64,000 nt of DNA from positions 32,209,501-32,273,500 of the forward strand of contig CP114481.1 of assembly GCA_027186245.1 (NCBI GenBank), written 5' to 3'. Below, piece after piece: positions 27,729-41,800 of this stretch. The notes beneath the pieces are model-generated. The model saw nothing but the letters and a program-made list of their open reading frames with translations. It did no database searches and was not told the DNA's origin. Both the position numbers and the translations under genes were made by a program. Numbering within the stretch: position 1 is the first letter of the stretch; each line of letters opens with the position of its first letter. Source of the stretch: Coriaria nepalensis (Eukaryota; Streptophyta; Magnoliopsida; Cucurbitales; Coriariaceae).

Positions 27729-28112
27729 AATGATCAGTGCAAGGAAAGTGTGCATTCGTTTAACCTTAAAATCATTTCAATGAGTCATTGCAAGTCAATA
27801 ACTTATTTCAAAGCAATTCGAACGAATTCTAGTTTTGCACTACAGACACAGCTTTTGTGCATAACTTGCAAATGATCATTGCAAGGAAAGTGTGCATTCG
27901 TTTAAAATTAAAATCATTTCAAAGAGTCCTTTCAAGTCAATAACTTATTTCAAAGCAAGTCGAACGAATTCTAATTTTGCACTACAGACACAACTTTTGT
28001 GCATAACTTGCAAATGATCATTGCAAGGACAGTGTGCATTCGTTTAACCTTAAAATCATTTCAATGAGTCATTGCAAGTCAATAACTTATGTCAAAGCAA
28101 GTGGAACGAATT

Positions 28113-30861
28113 CTAGTTTTGCACTACAGACACAACTTTTGTGCATAACTTGCAAATGATCATTGCAACGAAACTGTGCATTCGTTTAAAATTAAAATCA
28201 TTTCAAAGAGTCCTTCCAAGTCAATAACTTATTTCAAAGCAAGTCGAACGAATTCTAATTTTGCACTACAGACACAACTTTTGTGCATAACTTGCAAATG
28301 ATCGTTGCAAGGAAAGTGTGCATTCGTTTAAAATTAAAATCATTTCAAAGAGTCATTGCAAGTCAATAACTTTTGTCAAAGCAAGTGGAACGAATTCTAG
28401 TTTTGCACTACAGACACAACTTTTGTGCATAACTTGCAAATGATCAGTGCAAGGAAAGTGTGCATTCGTTTAACCTTAAAATCATTTCAATGAGTCCTTT
28501 CAAGTCAATAACTTATGTCAAAGCAAGTCGAACGAATTCTAGTTTTCTACTCAAAACACAACTTTTGTGCATAACTTGCGAATGATCATTGCAAGGAAAG
28601 TGTGCATTCGTTTAACCTTAAAATCATTTCAATGAGTCATTTCATGTCAATAACTTATTTCATTGCAAGTCGAACGTATTCTAGTTTTGCACTACTGACA
28701 CAACTTTTGTGCATAACTTGCAAATGATAATTGCATGGAAAGTGTGCATTCGTTTAACCTTAAAATCATTTCAATGAGTCATTGCAAGTCAATAACTTAT
28801 GTCAAAGCAAGTCGAACGAATTCTAGTTTTGCACTACACACACAACTTTTGTGCATAACTTGCAAATGATCATGGCAAGGAAAGTGTGCATTCGTTTAAC
28901 CTTAAAATCATTTCAATGAGTCATTGCAAGTTAATAACTTATGTCAAAGCAAGTCGAACGAATTCTAGTTTTGCACTACAGACACAACTTTTGTGCATAA
29001 CTTGCAAATGATCAGTGCAAGGAAATTGTGCATTCGTTTAACCTTAAAATCATTTCAATGAGTCATTGCAAGTCAATAACTTATTTCAAAGCAATTCGAA
29101 CGAATTCTAGTTTTGCACTACAGACACAACTTTTGTGCATAACTTGCAAATGATCATTGCAAGGAAAGTGTGCTTTCGTTTAACCTTAAAAACATTTCAA
29201 TGAGTCCTTTCAAGTCAATAACTTATGTCAAAGCAAGTCGAACGAATTCTAGTTTTCTACTAAAAACACAACTTTTGTGCATAACTTGCAAATGATCAGT
29301 GCAAGGAAAGTGTGCATTCGTTTAACCTTAAAATCATTTCAATGAGTCATTGCAAGTCAATAACTTATTTCAAAGCAATTCGAACGAATTCTAGTTTTGC
29401 ACTACAGACACAGCTTTTGTGCATAACTTGCAAATGATCTTTGCAAGGAAAGTGTGCATTCGTTTAACCTTAAAATCATTTCAATGAGTCATTGCAAGTC
29501 AATAACTTATGTCAAAGCAAGTGGAACGAATTCTAGTTTTGCCCTACAGACACAACTTTTGTGCATAACTTGCAAATGATCAGTGCAAGGAAAGTGTGCA
29601 TTCGTTTAATCTTAAAATCATTTCAATGAGTCATTGCAAGTCAATAACTTATTTCAAAGCAATTCGAACGAATTCTAGTATTGCACTACAGACACAACTT
29701 TTGTGCATAACTTGCAAATGATCATTGCAAGGAAAGTGTGCATTCATTTAAAATTAAAATCATTTCAAAGAGTCCTTTCAAGTCAATAACTTATTTGAAA
29801 GCAAGTCGAACGAATTCTAATTTTGCACTACAGACACAACTTTTGTGCATAATTTGCAAATGATCATTGCAAGGAAAGTGTGCATTCGTTTAACCTTAAA
29901 ATCACTTCAATGAGTCATTTGAAGTCAATAACTTATGTCAAAGCAAGTCGAACGAATTCTAGTTTTGCACTACAGACACAACTTTTGTGCATAACTTGCA
30001 AATGATCATTGCAAGGAAAGCGTGCATTCGTTTAACCTTAAAATCATTTCAATGAGTCATTGCAAGTCAATAACTTATTTCAAAGCAATTCGAAAGAATT
30101 CTAGTTTTGCACTACAGACACAACTTTTGTGCATAACTTGCAAATGATCATTGCAACGAAACTGTGCATTCGTTTAAAATTAAAATCATTTCAAAGAGTC
30201 CTTTCAAGTCAATAACTTATTTCAAAGCAAGTCGAACGAATTCTAATTTTGCACTACAGACACAACTTTTGTGCATAACTTGCAAATGATCATTGCAAGG
30301 AAAGTGTGCATTCGTTTAAAATTAAAATCATTTCAAAGAGTCATTGCAAGTCAATAACTTATGTCAAAGCAAGTGGAACGAATTCTAGTTTTGCACTACA
30401 GACACAACTTTTGTGCATAACTTGCAAATGATCAGTGCAAGGAAAGTGTGCATTCGTTTAACCTTAAAATCATTTCAATGAGTCCTTTCAAGTCAATAAC
30501 TTATGTCAAAGCAAGTCGAACGAATTCTAGTTTTCTACTCAAAACACAACTTTTGTGCATAACTTGCGAATGATCATTGCAAGGAAAGTGTGCATTCGTT
30601 TAACCTTAAAATCATTTCAATGAGTCATTTCATGTCAATAACTTATTTCATAGCAAGTCGAACGTATTCTAGTTTTGCACTACTGACACAACTTTTGTGC
30701 ATAACTTGCAAATGATAATTGCAAGGAAAGTGTGCATTCGTTTAACCTTAAAATCATTTCAATGAGTCATTGCAAGTCAATAACTTATGTCAAAGCAAGT
30801 CGAACGAATTCTAGTTTTGCACTACACACACAACTTTTGTGCATAACTTGCAAATGATCAG
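28113..30861. repeat. Nested direct repeat inside the 29-mer, 14 monomers apart
   Basis: About 760 bp at 28,113-28,873 is repeated at 30,101-30,861, a spacing of 1,988 bases (14 monomers), marked by ttgcaacgaaactg at about 28,163 and 30,151. The pair differs at a handful of bases (ccttccaag against cctttcaag, atcgttg against atcattg, gcatggaaag against gcaaggaaag). This older internal duplication was then carried along when the whole 29-mer doubled. Confidence 0.75.
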
Positions 30862-33800
30862 TGCAAGGAAATTGTGCATTCGTTTAACCTTAAAATCATT
30901 TCAATGAGTCATTGCAAGTCAATAACTTATTTCAAAGCAATTCGAACGAATTCTAGTTTTGCACTACAGACACAACTTTTGTGCATAACTTGCAAATGAT
31001 CAGTGCAAGGAAAGTGTGCATTCGTTTAACCTTAAAATCATTTCAATGAGTCATTGCAAGTCAATAACTTATTTCAAAGCAAGTGGAACGAATTCTAGTT
31101 TTGCACTACAGACACAACTTTTGTGCATAACTTGCAAATGATCAGCGCAAGGAAAGTGTGCATTCGTTTAACCTTAAAATCATTTCAATGAGTCGTTTCA
31201 AGTCAATAACTTATGTCAAAGCAAGTCGAACGAATTCTAGTTTTCTACTCAAAACACAACTTTTGTGCATAACTTGCAAATGGTCATTGCAAGGAAAGTG
31301 TGCATTCGTTTAACCTGAAAATCATTTCAATGAGTCATTTCATGTCAATAACTTATTTCATAGCAAGTCGAACGTATTCTAGTTTTGCACTACTGACACA
31401 ACTTTTGTGCATAACTTGCAAATGATAATTGCAAGGAAAGTGTGCATTCGTTTAACCTTAAAATCATTTCAATGAGTCATTGCAAGTCAATAACTTATGT
31501 CAAAGCAAGTCGAACGAATTCTAGTTTTGCACTACACACACAACTTTTGTGCATAACTTGCAAATGATCATTGCAAGGAAAGTGTGCATTCGTTTAACCT
31601 TAAAATCATTTCAATGAGTCATTGCAAGTCAATAACTTATGTCAAAGCAAGTCGAACGAATTCTAGTTTTGCAATACAGACACAACTTTTGTGCATAACT
31701 TGCAAATGATCAGTGCAAGGAAAGTGTGCATTCGTTTAACCTTAAAATCATTTCAATGAGTCATTGCAAGTCAATAACTTATGTCAAAGCAAGTCGAATG
31801 AATTCTAGTTTTGCACTACAGACACAACTTTTGTGCATAACTTGCAAATGATCAGTGCAAGGAAAGTGTGCATTCGTTTAACCTTAAAATCATTTCAATG
31901 AGTCATTGCAAGTCAATAACTTATTTCAAAGCAATTCGAACGAATTCTAGTTTTGCACTACAGACACAGCTTTTGTGCATAACTTGCAAATGATCATTGC
32001 AAGGAAAGTGTGCATTCATTTAAAATTAAAATCATTTCAAAGAGTCCTTTCAAGTCAATAACTTATTTCAAAGCAAGTCGAACGAATTCTAATTTTGCAC
32101 TACAGACACAACTTTTGTGCATAACTTGCAAATGATCATTGCAAGGACAGTGTGCATTCGTTTAACCTTAAAATCATTTCAATGAGTCATTGCAAGTCAA
32201 TAACTTATGTCAAAGCAAGTGGAACGAATTCTAGTTTTGCACTACAGACACAACTTTTGTGCATAACTTGCAAATGATCATTGCAACGAAACTGTGCATT
32301 CGTTTAAAATTAAAATCATTTCAAAGAGTCCTTCCAAGTCAATAACTTATTTCAAAGCAAGTCGAACGAATTCTAATTTTGCACTACAAACACAACTTTT
32401 GTGCATAACTTGCAAATGATCGTTGCAAGGAAAGTGTGCATTCGTTTAAAATTAAAATCATTTCAAAGAGTCATTGCAAGTCAATAACTTATGTCAAAGC
32501 AAGTGGAACGAATTCTAGTTTTGCACTACAGACACAACTTTTGTGCATAACTTGCAAATGATCAGTGCAAGGAAAGTGTGCATTCGTTTAACCTTAAAAT
32601 CATTTCAATGAGTCCTTTCAAGTCAATAACTTATGTCAAAGCAAGTCGAACGAATTCTAGTTTTCTACTCAAAACACAACTTTTGTGCATAACTTGCGAA
32701 TGATCATTGCAAGGAAAGTGTGCATTCGTTTAACCTTAAAATCATTTCAATGAGTCATTTCATGTCAATAACTTATTTCATTGCAAGTCGAACGTATTCT
32801 AGTTTTGCACTACTGACACAACTTTTGTGCATAACTTGCAAATGATAATTGCATGGAAAGTGTGCATTCGTTTAACCTTAAAATCATTTCAATGAGTCAT
32901 TGCAAGTCAATAACTTATGTCAAAGCAAGTCGAACGAATTCTAGTTTTGCACTACACACACAACTTTTGTGCATAACTTGCAAATGATCATGGCAAGGAA
33001 AGTGTGCATTCGTTTAACCTTAAAATCATTTCAATGAGTCATTGCAAGTTAATAACTTATGTCAAAGCAAGTCGAACGAATTCTAGTTTTGCACTACAGA
33101 CACAACTTTTGTGCATAACTTGCAAATGATCAGTGCAAGGAAATTGTGCATTCGTTTAACCTTAAAATCATTTCAATGAGTCATTGCAAGTCAATAACTT
33201 ATTTCAAAGCAATTCGAACGAATTCTAGTTTTGCACTACAGACACAACTTTTGTGCATAACTTGCAAATGATCATTGCAAGGAAAGTGTGCTTTCGTTTA
33301 ACCTTAAAAACATTTCAATGAGTCCTTTCAAGTCAATAACTTATGTCAAAGCAAGTCGAACGAATTCTAGTTTTCTACTAAAAACACAACTTTTGTGCAT
33401 AACTTGCAAATGATCAGTGCAAGGAAAGTGTGCATTCGTTTAACCTTAAAATCATTTCAATGAGTCATTGCAAGTCAATAACTTATTTCAAAGCAATTCG
33501 AACGAATTCTAGTTTTGCACTACAGACACAGCTTTTGTGCATAACTTGCAAATGATCTTTGCAAGGAAAGTGTGCATTCGTTTAACCTTAAAATCATTTC
33601 AATGAGTCATTGCAAGTCAATAACTTATGTCAAAGCAAGTGGAACGAATTCTAGTTTTGCCCTACAGACACAACTTTTGTGCATAACTTGCAAATGATCA
33701 GTGCAAGGAAAGTGTGCATTCGTTTAATCTTAAAATCATTTCAATGAGTCATTGCAAGTCAATAACTTATTTCAAAGCAATTCGAACGAATTCTAGTATT

Positions 33801-34959
33801 GCACTACAGACACAACTTTTGTGCATAACTTGCAAATGATCATTGCAAGGAAAGTGTGCATTCGTTTAAAATTAAAATCATTTCAAAGAGTCCTTTCAAG
33901 TCAATAACTTATTTGAAAGCAAGTCGAACGAATTCTAATTTTGCACTACAGACACAACTTTTGTGCATAATTTGCAAATGATCATTGCAAGGAAAGTGTG
34001 CATTCGTTTAACCTTAAAATCACTTCAATGAGTCATTTGAAGTCAATAACTTATGTCAAAGCAAGTCGAACGAATTCTAGTTTTGCACTACAGACACAAC
34101 TTTTGTGCATAAGTTGCAAATGATCATTGCAAGGAAAGCGTGCATTCGTTTAACCTTAAAATCATTTCAATGAGTCATTGCAAGTCAATAACTTATTTCA
34201 AAGCAATTCGAAAGAATTCTAGTTTTGCACTACAGACACAACTTTTGTGCATAACTTGCAAATTATCATTGCAACGAAACTGTGCATTCGTTTAAAATTA
34301 AAATCATTTCAAAGAGTCCTTTCAAGTCAATAACTTATTTCAAAGCAAGTCGAACGAATTCTAATTTTGCACTACAGACACAACTTTTGTGCATAACTTG
34401 CAAATGATCATTGCAAGGAAAGTGTGCATTCGTTTAAAATTAAAATCATTTCAAAGAGTCATTGCAAGTCAATAACTTATGTCAAAGCAAGTGGAACGAA
34501 TTCTAGTTTTGCACTACAGACACAACTTTTGTGCATAACTTGCAAATGATCAGTGCAAGGAAAGTGTGCATTCGTTTAACCTTAAAATCATTTCAATGAG
34601 TCCTTTCAAGTCAATAACTTATGTCAAAGCAAGTCGAACGAATTCTAGTTTTCTACTCAAAACACAACTTTTGTGCATAACTTGCGAATGATCATTGCAA
34701 GGAAAGTGTGCATTCGTTTAACCTTAAAATCATTTCAATGAGTCATTTCATGTCAATAACTTATTTCATAGCAAGTCGAACGTATTCTAGTTTTGCACTA
34801 CTGACACAACTTTTGTGCATAACTTGCAAATGATAATTGCAAGGAAAGTGTGCATTCGTTTAACCTTAAAATCATTTCAATGAGTCATTGCAAGTCAATA
34901 ACTTATGTCAAAGCAAGTCGAACGAATTCTAGTTTTGCACTACACACACAACTTTTGTG

Positions 34960-37900
34960 CATAACTTGCAAATGATCAGTGCAAGGAAATTGTGCATTCG
35001 TTTAACCTTAAAATCATTTCAATGAGTCATTGCAAGTCAATAACTTATTTCAAAGCAATTCGAACGAATTCTAGTTTTGCACTACAGACACAACTTTTGT
35101 GCATAACTTGCAAATGATCATTGCAAGGAAAGTGTACTTTCGTTTAACCTTAAAATCATTTCAATGAGTCCTTTCAAGTCAATAACTTATGTCAAAGCAA
35201 GTCGAACGAATTCTAGTTTTCTACTAAAAACACAACTTTTGTGCATAACTTGCAAATGATCAGTGCAAGGAAAGTGTGCATTCGTTTAACCTTAAAATCA
35301 TTTCAATGAGTCATTGCAAGTCAATAACTTATTTCAAAGCAATTCGAACGAATTCTAGTTTTGCACTACAGACACAGCTTTTGTGCATAACTTGCAAATG
35401 ATCATTGCAAGGAAAGTGTGCTTTCGTTTAACCTTAAAATCAGTTCAATGAGTCCTTTCAAGTCAATAACTTATGTCAAAGCAAGTCGAACGAATTCTAG
35501 TTTTGCACTACAGACACAACTTTTGTGCATAACTTGCAAATGATCATTGCAAGGAAAGCGTGCATTCATTTAACCTTAAAATCATTTCAATGAGTCACTG
35601 CAAGTCAATAACTTATGTCAAAGCAAGTGGAACGAATTCTAGTTTTGCACTACAGACACAACTTCTGTGCATAACTTGCAAATGATCAGTGCAAGGAAAG
35701 TGTGCATTCGTTTAACATTAAAATCATTTCAATGAGTCATTGCAAGTCAATAACTTATTTCAAAGCAATTCAAACGAATTCTAGTTTTGCACTACAGACA
35801 CAACTTTTGTGCATAACTTGCAAATGATCATTGCAAGGAAAGTGTGCTTTCGTTTAACCTTAAAATCATTTCAATGAGTCCTTTCAAGTCAATAACTTAT
35901 GTCAAAGCAAGTCGAACGAATTCTAGTTTTGCACTACACACACAACTTTTGTGCATAACTTGCAAATGATCATTGCAAGGAAAGTGTGCATTCGTTTAAC
36001 CTTAAAATCATTTCAATGAGTCATTGCAAGTCAATTACTTATGTCAAAGCAAGTCGAACGAATTCTAGTTTTGCACTACAGACACAACTTTTGTGCATAA
36101 CTTGCAAATGATCAGTGCAAGGAAATTGTGCATTCGTTTAACCTTAAAATCATTTCAATGAGTCATTGCAAGTCAATAACTTATTTCAAAGCAATTCGAA
36201 CGAATTCTAGTTTTGCACTACAGACACAACTTTTGTGCATAACTTGCAAATGATCATTGCAAGGAAAGTGTGCTTTCGTTTAACCTTAAAATCATTTCAA
36301 TGAGTCCTTTCAAGTCAATAACTTATGTCAAAGCAAGTCGAACGAATTCTAGTTTTCTACCAAAAACACAACTTTTGTGCATAACTTGCAAATGATCAGT
36401 GCAAGGAAAGTGTGCATTCGTTTAACCTTAAAATCATTTCAATGAGTCATTGCAAGTCAATAACTCATTTCAAAGCAATTCGAACGAATTCTAGTTTTGC
36501 ACTACAGACACAGCTTTTGTGCATAACTTGCAAATGATCATTGCAAGGAAAGTGTGCTTTCGTTTAACCTTAAAATCAGTTCAATGAGTCCTTTCAAGTC
36601 AATAACTTATGTCAAAGCAAGTCGAACGAATTCTAGTTTTGCACTACAGACACAACTTTTGTGCATAACTTGCAAATGATCATTGCAAGGAAAGCGTGCA
36701 TTCGTTTAACCTTAAAATCATTTCAATGAGTCACTGCAAGTCAATAACTTATGTCAAAGCAAGTGGAACGAATTCTAGTTTTGCACTACAGACACAACTT
36801 TTGTGCATAACTTGCAAATGATCAGTGCAAGGAAACTGTGCTTTCGTTTAACATTAAAATCATTTCAATGAGTCATTGCAAGTCAATAACTTATTTCAAA
36901 GCAATTCGAACGAATTCTAGTTTTGCACTACAGACACAACTTTTGTGCATAACTTGCAAATGATCATTGCAAGGAAAGTGTGCTTTCGTTTAACCTTAAA
37001 ATCATTTCAATGAGTCCTTTCAAGTCAATAACTTATGTCAAAGCAAGTCGAACGAATTCTAGTTTTGCACTACACACACAACTTTTGTGCATAACTTGCA
37101 AATGATCATTGCAAGGAAAGTGTGCATTCGTTTAACTTTAAAATCATTTCAATGAGTCATTGCAAGTCAATAACTTATGTCAAAGCAAGTCGAACGAATT
37201 CTAGTTTTGCACTACAGACACAACTTTTGTGCATAACTTGCAAATGATCAGTGCAAGGAAATTGTGCATTCGTTTAACCTTAAAATCATTTCAATGAGTC
37301 ATTGCAAGTCAATAACTTATTTCAAAGCAATTCGAACGAATTCTAGTTTTGCACTACAGACACAACTTTTGTGCATAACTTGCAAATGATCATTGCAAGG
37401 AAAGTGTGCTTTCGTTTAACCTTAAAATCATTTCAATGAGTCCTTTCAAGTCAATAACTTATGTCAAAGCAAGTCGAACGAATTCTAGTTTTCTACCAAA
37501 AACACAACTTTTGTGCATAACTTGCAAATGATCAGTGCAAGGAAAGTGTGCATTCGTTTAACCTTAAAATCATTTCAATGAGTCATTGCAAGTCAATAAC
37601 TTATTTCAAAGCAATTCGAACGAATTCTAGTTTTGCACTACAGACACAGCTTTTGTGCATAACTTGCAAATGATCATTGCAAGGAAAGTGTGCTTTCGTT
37701 TAACCTTAAAATCAGTTCAATGAGTCCTTTCAAGTCAATAACTTATGTCAAAGCAAGTCGAACGAATTCTAGTTTTGCACTACAGACACAACTTTTGTGC
37801 ATAACTTGCAAATGATCATTGCAAGGAAAGCGTGCATTCGTTTAACCTTAAAATCATTTCAATGAGTCACTGCAAGTCAATAACTTATGTCAAAGCAAGT

Positions 37901-38810
37901 CGAACGAATTCTAGTTTTGCACTACAGACACAACTTTTGTGCATAACTTGCAAATGATCAGTGCACGGAAACTGTGCATTCGTTTAACATTAAAATCATT
38001 TCAATGAGTCATTGCAAGTCAATAACTTATTTCAAAGCAATTCGAACGAATTCTAGTTTTGCACTACAGACACAACTTTTGTGCATAACTTGCAAATGAT
38101 CATTGCAAGGAAAGTGTGCTTTCGTTTAACCTTAAAATCATTTCAATGAGTCCTTTCAAGTCAATAACTTATGTCAAAGCAAGTCGAACGAATTCTAGTT
38201 TTGCACTACACACACAACTTTTGTGCATAACTTGCAAATGATCATTGCAAGGAAAGTGTGCATTCGTTTAACCTTAAAATCATTTCAATGACTCATTGCA
38301 AGTCAATAACTTATGTCAAAGCAAGTCGAACGAATTCTAGTTTTGCACTACAGACACAACTTTTGTGCATAACTTGCAAATGATCAGTGCAAGGAAATTG
38401 TGCATTCGTTTAACCTTAAAATCATTTCAATGAGTCATTGCAAGTCAATAACTTATTTCAAAACAATTCGAACGAATTCTAGTTTTGCACTACAGACACA
38501 ACTTTTGTGCATAACTTGCAAATGATCATTGCAAGGAAAGTGTGCTTTCGTTTAACCTTAAAATCATTTCAATGAGTCCTTTCAAGTCAATAACTTATGT
38601 CAAAGCAAGTCGAACGAATTCTAGTTTTCTACTAAAAACACAACTTTTGTGCATAACTTGCAAATGATCAGTGCAAGGAAAGTGTGCATTCGTTTAAACT
38701 TAAAATCATTTCAATGAGTCATTGCAAGTCAATAACTTATTTCAAAGCAATTCGAACGAATTCTAGTTTTGCACTACAGACACAGCTTTTGTGCATAACT
38801 TGCAAATGAT
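34960..38810. repeat. 8-mer HOR (1,136 bp), about 3.4 copies
   Basis: Units begin near 34,960, 36,096, 37,232 and 38,368. The landmark cagtgcaaggaaattg is at 34,977, 36,113, 37,249 and 38,385. The landmark cagttcaatg is at 35,441, 36,577 and 37,713. The fourth unit is cut off near 38,810, where atcatt is replaced by atcttt. Copies differ by single bases, such as gtgtactttcg near 35,134, taactcattt near 36,463 and gtgcacgg near 37,971. The last two units are the start of the larger repeat that follows. Confidence 0.88.
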
Positions 38811-41800
38811 CTTTGCAAGGAAAGTGTGCATTCGTTTAACCTTAAAATCATTTCCATGAGTCATTGCAAGTCAATAACTTATGTCAAAGCAAGTGGAACG
38901 AATTCTAGTTTTGCACTACAGACACAACTTTTGTGCATAACTTGCAAATGATCAGTGCAAGGAAGGTGTGTATTCGTTTAACCTTAAAATCATTTCAATG
39001 AGTCATTGCAAGTCAATAACTTATTTCAAAGCAATTCGAACGAATTCTAGTATTGCACTACAGACACAACTTTTGTGCATAACTTGCAAATGATCATTGC
39101 AAGGAAAGTGTGCATTCGTTTAAAATTAAAATCATTTCAAAGAGTCCTTTCAAGTCAATAACTTATTTGAAAGCAAGTCGAACGAATTCTAATTTTGCAC
39201 TACAGACACAACTTTTGTGCATAATTTGCAAATGATCATTGCAAGGAAAGTGTGCATTCGTTTAACCTTAAAATCACTTCAATGAGTCATTTCAAGTCAA
39301 TAACTTATGTCAAAGCAAGTCGAACGAATTCTAGTTTTGCACTACAGACACAACTTTTGTGCATAACTTGCAAATGATCATTGCAAGGAAAGTGTGCATT
39401 CGTTTAAAATTAAAATCATTTCAAAGAATCATTGCAAGTCAATAACTTATGTCAAAGCAAGTGGAACGAATTCTAGTTTTGCACTACAGACACAACTTTT
39501 GTGCATAACTTGCAAATGATCAGTGCAAGGAAAGTGTGCATTCGTTTAACCTTAAAATCATTTCAATGAGTCCTTTCAAGTCAATAACTTATGTCAAAGC
39601 AAGTCGAACGAATTCTAGTTTTCTACTCAAAACACAACTTTTGTGCATAACTTGCAAATGATCATTGCAAGGAAAGTGTGCATTCGTTTAACCTGAAAAT
39701 CATTTCAATGAGTCATTTCATGACAATAACTTATTTCATAGCAAGTTGAACGTATTCTAGTTTTGCACTACTGACACAACTTTTGTGCATAACTTGCAAA
39801 TGATAATTGCAAGGAAAGTGTGCATTCGTTTAACCTTAAAATCATTTCAATGAGTCATTGCAAGTCAATAACTTATGTCAAAGCAGGTCGAACGAATTCT
39901 AATTTTGCACTACAGACACAACTTTTGTGCATAACTTGCAAATGATCATTGCAAGGAAAGTGTGCATTCGTTTAACCTTAAAATCATTTCAATGAGTCAT
40001 TGCAAGTCAATAACTTATGTCAAAGCAAGTCGAACGAATTCTAGTTTTGCACTACAGACACAACTTTTGTGCATAACTTGCAAATGATCAGTGCAAGGAA
40101 AGTGTGCATTCGTTTGACATTAAAATCATTTCAATGAGTCATTGCAAGTCAATAACTTATTTCAAAGCAATTCGAACGAATTCTAGTTTTGCACTACAGA
40201 CACAACTTTTGTGCATAATTTGCAAATGATCATTGCAAGGAAAGTGTGCATTCGTTTAACCTTAAAATCATTTCAATGAGTCATTTCAAGTCAATAACTT
40301 TTGTCAAAGCAAGTCGAACGAATTCTAGTTTTCTACTAAAAACACAACTTTTGTGCATAACTTGCAAATGATCATTGCAAGGGAAGTGTGCATTCGTTTA
40401 ACCTTAAAATCATTTCAATGAGTCATTTCAAGTCAATAAGTTATGTCAAAGCAAGTCGAACGAATTCTAGGTTTGCACTACAGACACAACTTTTGTGCAT
40501 AACTTGCAAATGATCATTGCAAGGAAAGTGTGCATTCGTTTAACCTTAAAATCATTTCAATGAGTCATTTCAAGTCAATAACTTATTTCAAAGCAAGTCG
40601 AACGTATTCTAGTTTTGCACTACAGACACAACTTTTGTGCATAACTTGCAAATGATCATTGCAAGGAAAGTGTGCATTTGTTTAACCTTAAAATCATTTC
40701 AATGAGTCATTTCAAGTCAATAACTTATGTCAAAGCAAGTCGAACGAATTCTAGTTTTCTACTAAAAACGCAACTTTTGTGCATAACTTGCAAATGATCA
40801 GTGCAAGGAAAGTGTGCATTTGTTTAACCTTAAAATCATTTCAATGAGTCATTGCAAGTCAATAACTTATTTCAAAGCAATTCGAACGAATTCTAGTTTC
40901 GCACTACAGACACAGCTTTTGTGCATAACTTGCAATTGATCATTGCAAGGAAAGTGTGCATTCGTTTAAAATTAAAATCATTTCAAAGAGTCCTTTCAAG
41001 TCAATAACTTATTTCAAAGCAAGTCGAACGAATTCTAATTTTGCACTACAGACACAACTTTTGTGCATAATTTGCAAATGATCATTGCAAGGAAAGTGTG
41101 CATTCGTTTAACCTTAAAATCACTTCAATGAGTCATTTCAAGTCAATAACTTATGTCAAAGCAAGTCGAACGAATTCTAGTTTTGCACTACAGACACAAC
41201 TTTTGTGCATAACTTGCAAATGATCATTGCAAGGAAAGTGTGCATTCGTTTAAAATTAAAATCATTTCAAAGAATCATTGCAAGTCAATAACTTATGTCA
41301 AAGCAAGTGGAACGAATTCTAGTTTTGCACTACAGACACAACTTTTGTGCATAACATGCAAATGATCAGTGCAAGGAAAGTGTGCATTCGTTTAACCTTA
41401 AAATCATTTCAATGAGTCCTTTCAAGTCAATAACTTATGTCAAAGCAAGTCGAACGAATTCTAGTTTTCTACTCAAAACACAACTTTTGTGCATAACTTG
41501 CAAATGATCATTGCAAGGAAAGTGTGCATTCGTTTAACCTGAAAATCATTTCAATGAGTCATTTCATGACAATAACTTATTTCATAGCAAGTCGAACGTA
41601 TTCTAGTTTTGCACTACTGACACAACTTTTGTTCATAACTTGCAAATGATAATTGCAAGGAAAGTGTGCATTCGTTTAACCTTAAAATCATTTCAATGAG
41701 TCATTGCAAGTCAATAACTTATGTCAAAGCAGGTCGAACGAATTCTAATTTTGCACTACAGACACAACTTTTGTGCATAACTTGCAAATGATCAGTGCAA

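Larger units (their letters stand above)
26840..35115. repeat. 29-mer HOR (4,118 bp), two copies
   Basis: Copy one is about 26,840-30,956 and copy two about 30,957-35,115. Landmarks 4,118 apart are atcgttgcaa (28,301/32,419), gccctacaga (29,541/33,659) and cgaaagaatt (30,091/34,209). Upstream of 27,722 the spacing is 4,117 because of a one-base deletion in copy one. I noticed about nine base differences between the copies, which would be near 99.8% identity if the count is complete. Several are at CpG sites, for example cattcatttaaaa at 29,741 against cattcgttt in copy two, and the reverse near 32,013. Confidence 0.9.
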
